Below, one piece after another: positions 6,278 to 11,476 of a DNA stretch of 11,476 nt (position 1 is the stretch's first letter; every line of letters starts with the position of its first letter). The stretch spans positions 1 to 11,476 of the forward strand of contig CAMWIB010000023.1 in assembly GCA_947174215.1 (NCBI GenBank). Reading direction: 5' to 3'. Made by a program: the position numbers and the translations under genes. The DNA is from an uncultured Clostridia bacterium. GTDB taxonomy: Bacteria; Bacillota; Clostridia; Christensenellales; CAG-917. The notes beneath the pieces are model-generated. The model saw only the letters and a list, made by a program, of their open reading frames with translations. It made no database searches and was not told the DNA's origin.

Positions 6278-6919
6278 ATGGAAGATTTTATGAAGAACGT
6301 CGTGGTGATGGACCATCCGCTCATCGCACACAAGATTACACACCTTTGTGACGTAACTACAAAGACCAAAGAATTCAGAGAGATTGTTTCCGAGATAGCT
6401 ATGCTCATGGGCTACGAGGCTTTCCGCGATTTGCCCACCACCAAGGTGGAGATACAGGCTCCGCTTTCCAAATTTATGTCACCGGTTGTAGAGGAGAAGA
6501 TTGCAATCGTTCCCATTCTCCGCGCGGGACTTGGTATGGTAGACGGACTCACCGCACTTTTCCCCAACGCGCAGATAGGACATATCGGTCTTTACCGCGA
6601 CGAGGAAACACTTGAACCGCACGAGTATTATTGCAAACTGCCAATGGACTGCGCTGACGGACAGTGCATAGTGGTTGACCCCGCGCTTGCAACAGGCGGC
6701 TCTGCGGCGGCGGCTATCGAGATGATAAAGAAGCGCGGCTTTAAGAATATCAAGCTTCTTTGCCTTATCGCCGCACCCGAGGGAATAAAGAGAGTGGTAT
6801 CTCAGCATCCCGACATCAAGATATTCGTTGCGCATTACGCGGACGCACCGCTCAACGAACACGGTTATATCGTTACTGCGTTTGGAGATGCTGGCGACCG
6901 TGTATTTGGAACAAAGTAA
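6278..6919 (+). CDS. upp: Uracil phosphoribosyltransferase paralogue 1 (divergent)
   Basis: A 213-residue UPRTase-family protein; the family makes UMP and pyrophosphate from uracil and PRPP. Conserved parts: VPILRAGLGMVDG (78-90), GLYRDEETLEPHEYYCKLP (104-122), the PRPP loop DPALATGGSA (134-143) and the C-terminus GDAGDRVFGTK. Two conserved places are changed. The LRD/MRE motif near residue 24 reads LCD (Cys24 for Arg), and the base-recognition loop usually written GYIVPGLGD reads GYIVTAFGD (197-204, PGL to TAF). An in-frame ATG exists near 6230, inside the hairpin, but the ATG at 6278 has AAGGAAG eight bases upstream and gives normal length. It is second in the uraA operon and a paralogue of the next gene. 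PRPP use is expected; specificity for uracil is less sure. Confidence 0.88.
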   Translation: MEDFMKNVVVMDHPLIAHKITHLCDVTTKTKEFREIVSEIAMLMGYEAFRDLPTTKVEIQAPLSKFMSPVVEEKIAIVPILRAGLGMVDGLTALFPNAQIGHIGLYRDEETLEPHEYYCKLPMDCADGQCIVVDPALATGGSAAAAIEMIKKRGFKNIKLLCLIAAPEGIKRVVSQHPDIKIFVAHYADAPLNEHGYIVTAFGDAGDRVFGTK

Positions 6920-6988
6920 AAAATCGAAGTAAATGCCAAGGACTCGCATACAAGTATGCAAGTCCTAAGGCATAACTTGATTTTTTAC
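6916..6988 (+). terminator. Long palindromic terminator after the first upp
   Basis: A 73-base inverted repeat starting within the last codon and stop of upp. Paired blocks from outside in: GTAAAAAATC/GATTTTTTAC, AAGT/ACTT, ATGCC/GGCAT, AGGACT/AGTCCT, GCATAC/GTATGC, separated by single-base bulges and mismatches, with an AA loop. Its T run (6981-6986) gives intrinsic termination on the plus strand. The size and symmetry are unusual, and it may be a mobile palindrome now used as a terminator. The remaining 6989-7161 holds small palindromes such as GTGCGCTTCGCGCAC and CACACTTCGTGTG and no gene. Confidence 0.65.
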
Positions 6989-7161
6989 TTGCTACCGCGC
7001 AAAAGCTTGCTTGCTATCAATTCAAACAATCGTTGTAAACAACAGAAATGTTTCGCGCAATCTTTTGCTTGCTTGTGCGCTTCGCGCACGAATTATAGCG
7101 CCGAATGCCACACACTTCGTGTGCTTGTGACAATAAATTATTAGAACATAAGAGGTGAATT

Positions 7162-7800
7162 ATGAATCAATATCCAAACGTTACAATTTTCAATCATCCG
7201 CTCATTCAGCATAAGGTTGCAATACTCCGCGATGAAAGAACCACTATGAAGGAATTCAGAGAGTTGGTAGAGGAGATAACAACTCTTATGGTGTTCGAGG
7301 CGTTTAAGGACGTGCCTACAAAGAAGGTTATGGTCAAGACCCCGCTTGAAATGACGGAGCAGACTATGGTTGCGGATAACGCTGTCACAATCGTACCCAT
7401 TCTCCGTGCGGGTATCGGTATGGTCAACGGCGTGCATACGCTTTTCCCAACTGCAAGAGTAGGTCATATCGGTATGTACCGTGACGAGGAAACGCTTGAA
7501 CCGCACGAGTACTACTGCAAGTTGCCAGAGGGCATAGAGAACAGCATTGCAATTTTGCTCGACCCGATGCTTGCAACAGGCGGAAGCGCGGTTGCCGCAA
7601 TAGAGTTCCTCAAAAAGCGCGGCTGTAAAGAAATTCGTCTTATGAACATCATCGGCGTACCCGAGGGTATTAAAGCTGTTACCGAAGCTCATCCCGACGT
7701 CAAGATTTATGTTTCAACGCTCGACCGCGCCTTGAATAACGTAGGCTACATCGTGCCGGGTCTTGGCGACGCGGGCGACCGTCTATTTGGAACGAAGTAA
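7162..7800 (+). CDS. upp: Uracil phosphoribosyltransferase paralogue 2 (canonical)
   Basis: A 212-residue uracil phosphoribosyltransferase with every family motif in its usual form: ILRDERTTMKEFREL (21-35), VPILRAGIGMVNG (78-90), GMYRDEETLEPHEYYCKLP (104-122), the PRPP loop DPMLATGGSA (134-143) and the uracil loop GYIVPGLGDAGDRLFGTK (195-212). One small oddity is NNVGYI where NEHGYI or NDHGYI is usual. It should make UMP from uracil and PRPP in the cytoplasm. AAGAGGTG lies four bases before the ATG. It follows its paralogue after 242 bases and a strong terminator, so it needs readthrough or its own promoter; I see no convincing promoter there. This copy is the likelier main uracil salvage enzyme. 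Confidence 0.94.
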   Translation: MNQYPNVTIFNHPLIQHKVAILRDERTTMKEFRELVEEITTLMVFEAFKDVPTKKVMVKTPLEMTEQTMVADNAVTIVPILRAGIGMVNGVHTLFPTARVGHIGMYRDEETLEPHEYYCKLPEGIENSIAILLDPMLATGGSAVAAIEFLKKRGCKEIRLMNIIGVPEGIKAVTEAHPDVKIYVSTLDRALNNVGYIVPGLGDAGDRLFGTK

Positions 7801-7833
7801 TTTATTTGCGCCAGACGTTATGCCTCGCTTTTA

Positions 7834-7861
7834 CCCCACAAAACGGGGACGTTTAGCGGGG
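7834..7861. repeat. Palindromic repeat, copy 1
   Basis: CCCC (7834-7837) pairs with GGGG (7858-7861). The stem continues with a few mismatches around a GGGA-containing loop. The sequence is closely similar to copy 2, 196 bases downstream, and has no T run on either side. Confidence 0.55.
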
Positions 7862-7963
7862 ACCCCAGCTTCGGCACGCACACCCGTGTGTTATATGCGT
7901 GTAGTATTAAGGCAAGCAAAGTGCAAACACACGAAGTGTGCTATAAGCGCAAGCTCATAAGGG

Positions 7964-7996
7964 GCAAAATGGAGCAAGTGAATTGCTCCATTTTGC
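7964..7996 (+). terminator. Perfect 14-bp hairpin, probable terminator after upp 2
   Basis: GCAAAATGGAGCAA (7964-7977) and TTGCTCCATTTTGC (7983-7996) form a perfect stem with a GTGAA loop. AT-rich sequence with interrupted T runs follows (GTAATTTGATAATTTT), so termination may be imperfect. Its 3' half, AAGTGAATT...CATTTTGC, recurs at 8070-8090 with 18 of 21 bases the same. Confidence 0.5.
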
Positions 7997-8022
7997 GTAA
8001 TTTGATAATTTTATTGCGTTGT

Positions 8023-8057
8023 AAAAATACCCCGCAAAACAGGGACGTTTTGTGGGG
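8023..8057 (-). terminator. Terminator of the dTDP-sugar operon (palindromic repeat, copy 2)
   Basis: Read on the minus strand, CCCCACAAAAC and GTTTTGCGGGG form an 11-bp stem (one non-Watson-Crick pair) around a GTCCCT loop, followed by TATTTTTAC. This gives an intrinsic terminator about 80 bases after the FdtA-like stop codon. The same sequence is copy 2 of the repeat at 7834-7861. Confidence 0.65.
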
Positions 8058-8135
8058 AATCCGAGAGAGAAGTGAATTCCCTCATTTTGCAAAATAAAAT
8101 TAGTAAACAGGTTTAGATATCAATTCAAATAAAAA

Positions 8136-8537
8136 TTAGCTATTCACTTGTGATTGTTCAAATTGCTCGTAAGTACGGATATAATCGTCTTCTGAATACT
8201 TCTCAGAGGCTAAGACAAGCAAAACGCAATCTGATGAGAAATCGTAAATTTCACGCCAAACGTTGTGTCCTATGTATAAGCCTTCCGCTTGATTATCCAA
8301 ACAAATGATTTGTTGTTCCTTCCCATCGGTTAGTTTTACTTTGCAACTACCGTGTATTGCAATGTATATCTGTTGCAAATTTTTGTGAGAGTGGAATCCG
8401 CGCTTCGTATCTGAATCTGCATCGTAAATATAATATATCCGTTTTACAATAAACGGAATTTCTTTCTCATATTCTGCAACGACGAGCATACCCCTGTCGT
8501 CACCGTGTTTTTGAAAATCAATCTTTTTTATGTCCAT
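8136..8537 (-). CDS. fdtA: FdtA/WxcM-like sugar 3,4-ketoisomerase (cupin)
   Basis: A 133-residue cupin of the FdtA/QdtA/WxcM group. These enzymes convert dTDP-4-keto-6-deoxyglucose, the product of RmlB, to a 3-keto isomer, which is normally then aminated. The signature RGFHSHKNLQQ (46-56) carries His49 and His51, the pair linked to catalysis in FdtA. DDRG (13-16), HNVWREIYDFS (91-101) and SEDDYIRTYEQF (115-126) also fit. AAAGGAG stands five bases before the ATG. The start overlaps the glycosyltransferase end by 20 bases, so translation may be coupled. The gene is last in the operon, and no partner aminotransferase (FdtB type) is in the window. FdtA (galacto product) and QdtA (gluco product) cannot be told apart by eye. 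Confidence 0.85.
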   Translation of the reverse strand: MDIKKIDFQKHGDDRGMLVVAEYEKEIPFIVKRIYYIYDADSDTKRGFHSHKNLQQIYIAIHGSCKVKLTDGKEQQIICLDNQAEGLYIGHNVWREIYDFSSDCVLLVLASEKYSEDDYIRTYEQFEQSQVNS

Positions 8538-9474
8538 TTTTACTCCTTTCTATCAGCTTTCTAAACGCTGTTAGCGGGTGCTTGGCACCGGTCGCCAATA
8601 ATGATACAGTTTTATTCAATTTAGTATTGTTGTCTTTATGTCGGCTACTAATGAGTTGTTTATCTCTTAGCCAAATGGTATTATTGCGCCATAATTTATA
8701 TTGTTTTTTTGCATTTTTTTTGTTGTTAGAATACGGAAGTATTTCGTTATTAAATATCTTGTCGGACACTTCCAAGTAGGCGTTATTTATACGTTCCGAG
8801 CTACTAATACCACCTATGCGATAGTTTACTACGATTCTATCCCAAAAGAGAATAGGAACGTTATTACGCAATAGCTTCATATTAGAAGGGTAATCTTCAA
8901 TTTGTGGATATTGCTCATCATATCCGTCTATCAGCTCGTAGCTTTGTCTTGTGCGAGCCGTACAACAGCCAAAAATCATATTATGTCCGCTCATTGCCTC
9001 GAACAGTTCTGACGGAGTAGAGCTTTTAATAATCTCAATTTCTTTTGCAGAGGGTGCGATGTAAAGCACGTTTTCTAAGTCTTTGTCGCAAACAGCCCGT
9101 AGTGCCGTGATAACCTGTGCGCCGCTTTTCTCAAATTCTTGCACCCATTCTTCTATTATAGTATCACAATAGAATGTGTCGTCCGCCGCAAGATTGAAAA
9201 TATAATGTCCCGTAGCGTGGCTGAGAGCATAGTTTAGATTTCCACTGATACCGCAGTTTTTATCTGTTTGTAACACTAAAAATTCAACAAGGTTTCCACG
9301 GTTATTGTTAGCAATATAATTTTCAATCTCGCTACGACAGAAATTTTCAGAGTGGTCATCAGAGATAATATACTGAATAGAAGGGTAACTCTGTGCTAAA
9401 ACAGAATCTATCGTATTAAAGATTGTTGCCGCATTGTTATACGACGGTGTTACAACAGTAATGAGTGGATTCAT
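8518..9474 (-). CDS. Family 2 glycosyltransferase
   Basis: A 318-residue GT-A glycosyltransferase. The N-terminus has the family 2 nucleotide-sugar fold: ITVVTPSYNN (5-14), the acidic pair in IISDDHS (D39-D40), the GNLNYAL block (78-84), and NLAADDTF (94-101), which supplies the metal-binding DxD-like site (D98-D99). No transmembrane segment stands out, so it is probably cytoplasmic or membrane-associated through its Lys/Arg-rich C-terminus. It should add a sugar, perhaps the dTDP-deoxyhexose made by its neighbours, to a surface glycan or lipid carrier. The start overlaps the rmlB stop in ATGA, showing translational coupling. Donor and acceptor cannot be read from the sequence. It is more AT-rich than the left part of the window, as surface-sugar genes often are. 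Confidence 0.88.
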   Translation of the reverse strand: MNPLITVVTPSYNNAATIFNTIDSVLAQSYPSIQYIISDDHSENFCRSEIENYIANNNRGNLVEFLVLQTDKNCGISGNLNYALSHATGHYIFNLAADDTFYCDTIIEEWVQEFEKSGAQVITALRAVCDKDLENVLYIAPSAKEIEIIKSSTPSELFEAMSGHNMIFGCCTARTRQSYELIDGYDEQYPQIEDYPSNMKLLRNNVPILFWDRIVVNYRIGGISSSERINNAYLEVSDKIFNNEILPYSNNKKNAKKQYKLWRNNTIWLRDKQLISSRHKDNNTKLNKTVSLLATGAKHPLTAFRKLIERSKNGHKKD

Positions 9475-10487
9475 ATTGATGAATACGTAACGTTATCGTT
9501 ATCTTCCTGATATTTACCGCTAAGAATATTTTCCCACCACTCTTTATTATCTACGTACCACTTAATGGTGCGCTTAATTCCTTCTTCAAATGATGTGGTT
9601 GGCAACCATCCGAGAGTTTCATGAATTTTGGTTGGGTCAATCGCATATCTACGGTCGTGTCCGGCTCTGTCGGTGACAAATTCAATTTCACCTTTGCCCA
9701 ACGTACTTATAATTGTATTAACTACTTCGAGATTGGTTTTTTCATTGTGTCCGCCAATATTATAAATTTCACCTACCTTGCCATTATGGATTATTAAATC
9801 AATAGCAGAGCAGTGGTCTTCCACGTACAACCAATCTCGCACATTTTTGCCGTCGCCATAAACGGGAAGAGGCTTATTGTGGAATATATTCGTAATCATT
9901 AAAGGTATAAGCTTTTCAGGAAAATGATACGGTCCATAGTTATTTGAACATCTTGAAATGCTTACGGGCAACTTATATGTGCGATGGTAGGCAAGAACCA
10001 AAAGGTCCGCCGAGGCTTTTGACGCCGAATATGGGCTTGACGTGTGAATAGGGGTGGTTTCTGTGAAAAACAAATCTGGTCTATTAAGAGGCAAATCACC
10101 GTAAACTTCGTCTGTCGATACCTGATGGAAACGCTTGGTTTTATATTTTCTGCAAGCGTCCATAAGCACCTGTGTGCCGAGTATATTCGTACGCAAAAAA
10201 ACTTCCGGACTAATTATTGACCTATCAACGTGGCTTTCAGCCGCGAAATTGACAACTATATCTGGATTTTCTGCTTCAAAAAGCTTAAATACGTTTTCTC
10301 TGTCTGTAATGTCGATTTTTACAAATTTGAAATGCGGGTTTTTCATAGCTTCTTTTAGAGTCGCTACGTTTCCCGCATAGGTAAGAGCGTCAAGACAAAC
10401 GATGTCATAGTCCGCATGTTTTTTTAGCATATAATAAACAAAGTTACTACCAATAAAACCGGCGCCGCCAGTGACAAATATTTTCAT
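9471..10487 (-). CDS. rmlB: dTDP-glucose 4,6-dehydratase
   Basis: RmlB (RfbB), 338 residues, an extended short-chain dehydrogenase. It converts dTDP-glucose to dTDP-4-keto-6-deoxyglucose using bound NAD. Visible marks: the NAD motif TGGAGFIGS (6-14), NFAAESHVDRS (80-90), the catalytic STDEVYG (124-130, with T125, D126, E127) and YSASK (Tyr153, Lys157), then SRCSNNYGPYHFPEKLIP (178-195) and VYGDGKNVRDWLYVEDH. Length and motifs are canonical. It begins two bases after the rmlA stop and overlaps the next gene by four, so rmlA, rmlB and the glycosyltransferase form one unit. rmlC and rmlD, which would finish dTDP-L-rhamnose, are absent; the product is instead likely passed to the FdtA-like isomerase. 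Confidence 0.97.
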   Translation of the reverse strand: MKIFVTGGAGFIGSNFVYYMLKKHADYDIVCLDALTYAGNVATLKEAMKNPHFKFVKIDITDRENVFKLFEAENPDIVVNFAAESHVDRSIISPEVFLRTNILGTQVLMDACRKYKTKRFHQVSTDEVYGDLPLNRPDLFFTETTPIHTSSPYSASKASADLLVLAYHRTYKLPVSISRCSNNYGPYHFPEKLIPLMITNIFHNKPLPVYGDGKNVRDWLYVEDHCSAIDLIIHNGKVGEIYNIGGHNEKTNLEVVNTIISTLGKGEIEFVTDRAGHDRRYAIDPTKIHETLGWLPTTSFEEGIKRTIKWYVDNKEWWENILSGKYQEDNDNVTYSSI

Positions 10488-10489
10488 AA

Positions 10490-11362
10490 TTATTTTCCTG
10501 CCTTTGCTATGTGAAGTAAGTACTGACCGTATTCGGTTTGTTCAAGTGCTTTACCGCGGTCAATAAGCTGATTGGTAGAGATGAAGCCGTTTCTCCAAGC
10601 GATTTCTTCAAGACAGGCAATATATAAACCTTGTCTGTTTTGTACAACCTCAACGTACGTTGCAGCCTGCATCATTCCGCTTGGACTGCCTGTATCAAGC
10701 CAAACTGTACCCCGTCCGATTGGAACAACTTTCAGTTGTTTTCTGCGCAAGTATTCGTTGTTTATTGATGTAATTTCTATCTCGCCTCTTTCGGATGGCT
10801 TGACGTTTTTTGCGATTTCCACAACGCTGTTGTCGTAAAAATAAAGACCGGGGACAGCGTAAGAGGATTTTGGATTTACGGGTTTTTCTTCAATAGATAT
10901 AACGTTATTGTCTTTGTCAAATTCTACTACGCCAAATTCTCTCGGGTCTTTAACTGGATATCCAAAAATTGTTGCACCGCTATTGTTTTTCATTGCTTCC
11001 AATAGGGTAGAACTGAAATTTTGTCCGTAAAAGACATTGTCCCCAAGAATTAAGCAAACGTCATCATCTTGAATGAATTCTTCACCGATGATAAACGCAT
11101 CGGCAAGTCCTCTCGGTCTGTCTTGTACGGCGTATGAAAAGCTTATTCCAAGTGTCGAACCGTCCCCGAGAAGCGAATGGTATTGGTCTATTGATTCAGG
11201 GGATGAAATAATCAGTATTTCTTTAATTCCTGCCAACATTAGAATAGAGATGGGGTAATAAATTAGCGGTTTGTCATAAATCGGTAAAAGCTGTTTAGAT
11301 ACGGCTATGGTCAAAGGATAAAGCCTTGTTCCTTTTCCTCCTGCCAAAATGATTCCTTTCAT
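10490..11362 (-). CDS. rmlA: Glucose-1-phosphate thymidylyltransferase
   Basis: RmlA (RfbA), 290 residues. It joins glucose-1-phosphate and dTTP to give dTDP-glucose, the first step of dTDP-deoxysugar synthesis. The nucleotide-binding signature LAGGKGTRLYPLT (6-18) and SKQLLPIYDKPLIYYP (22-37) are canonical, as are LGDNVFYG (106-113) and EEKPVNPKSSYAVPGLYFYD further on. An ATG four codons upstream (11374) is in frame, but the GGAG it would encode lies just ahead of the ATG at 11362. Starting there gives MKGIILAGG, the normal N-terminus, so 11362 is preferred. It is the first gene of the operon, with a promoter about 45-70 bases upstream. Confidence 0.96.
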   Translation of the reverse strand: MKGIILAGGKGTRLYPLTIAVSKQLLPIYDKPLIYYPISILMLAGIKEILIISSPESIDQYHSLLGDGSTLGISFSYAVQDRPRGLADAFIIGEEFIQDDDVCLILGDNVFYGQNFSSTLLEAMKNNSGATIFGYPVKDPREFGVVEFDKDNNVISIEEKPVNPKSSYAVPGLYFYDNSVVEIAKNVKPSERGEIEITSINNEYLRRKQLKVVPIGRGTVWLDTGSPSGMMQAATYVEVVQNRQGLYIACLEEIAWRNGFISTNQLIDRGKALEQTEYGQYLLHIAKAGK

Positions 11363-11406
11363 AGTTTTCTCCATAGGTTGGCTCTTGTAATGATATCAGC
11401 ACACTT

Positions 11407-11434
11407 AGTATACCACTTTATAAAAAAAATGCAA
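11407..11434 (-). promoter_or_regulatory. Promoter of the rmlA operon
   Basis: On the minus strand TTGCAT (complement of 11429-11434), a 16-base spacer containing a T tract, and TATACT (complement of 11407-11412) preceded by TGG make a sigma-A promoter with an extended -10. Transcription should start near 11400, leaving a leader of about 40 bases with no visible attenuator. Confidence 0.65.
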
Positions 11435-11476
11435 CATTCACTGAATAATTGTTTTGTCTGTAAATAATCTTTATTT

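Larger units (their letters stand above)
7801..8135. other. Intergenic region of duplicated palindromes between convergent operons
   Basis: No gene is seen in these 335 bases. They hold two copies of a CCCC...GGGACGTTT...GGGG hairpin (7834-7861, 8030-8057), two copies of a 21-base unit (7976-7996, 8070-8090), and short palindromes such as CACACGAAGTGTG (7927-7939). The order is hairpin, unit, hairpin, unit. The region separates the upp gene from the end of the dTDP-sugar operon. Confidence 0.6.

Noticed and set aside
6989..7161. Promoter for the second upp gene
   Set aside because: Only weak matches were found (for example TTGCTT with TATAGC at poor spacing), so none is called.
7763..8097. 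Small plus-strand reading frames (65 and 69 codons) after upp 2
   Set aside because: They run through palindromic repeats and terminator hairpins, have no ribosome binding site and no protein-like composition.
7801..8135. CRISPR array or tRNA gene
   Set aside because: The repeats are palindromic and irregularly spaced with only two copies each, and no cloverleaf or direct-repeat/spacer pattern is visible.

Overview
The window looks like a chromosomal segment of a low-to-mid GC Bacillota bacterium, probably an uncultured clostridial lineage. The support is PyrR with an apparent PyrR-style transcription attenuator, AGGAG-type ribosome binding sites, sigma-A-like promoters (TTGACA, TATCAT, GATAAT) and ordinary stop usage. 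This placement is inferred from content; no ribosomal or other phylogenetic marker is present.

Layout. (1) Positions 1-2714, plus strand, apparently one operon: a 5'-truncated FAD-dependent oxidoreductase of the geranylgeranyl reductase type, a PflX-like radical SAM protein, and pyrR. (2) Positions 2715-2995: AT-rich, with three degenerate repeats that feed one terminator, then a promoter. (3) Positions 2996-3964: a lower-GC gene for a DEDDh 3'-5' exonuclease with an unrecognised C-terminal half. (4) Positions 3988-4407, minus strand: a DUF523 protein; some members of this family are thiouracil desulfurases (TudS). (5) Positions 4408-4694: a divergent promoter region and a leader holding an attenuator. 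(6) Positions 4695-7800, plus strand: an NCS2 uracil permease (uraA/pyrP) and two diverged uracil phosphoribosyltransferase genes (upp). (7) Positions 7801-8135: intergenic, with duplicated palindromic elements. (8) Positions 8136-11362, minus strand: a tightly packed dTDP-sugar operon in the order rmlA, rmlB, family-2 glycosyltransferase, FdtA-like 3,4-ketoisomerase, with its promoter at about 11407-11434.

How the genes fit together. The centre is a pyrimidine-base salvage locus. Permease and phosphoribosyltransferases would import uracil and convert it with PRPP to UMP. PyrR-UMP could bind the uraA leader and cause premature termination. A divergently transcribed DUF523 protein could convert thiolated bases to uracil. 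The leader shows the three competing structures expected of such a switch: a PyrR-like loop (4561-4593), an antiterminator (4577-4594 paired with 4625-4642, 16 of 18 positions) and a terminator (4627-4661). Two salvage proteins carry changes at positions conserved in their families: Gln replaces the substrate-binding Glu of UraA, and the first Upp has two altered motifs. The locus may therefore handle more than plain uracil. The right-hand operon makes dTDP-activated deoxyhexose for a surface glycan and appears unrelated.
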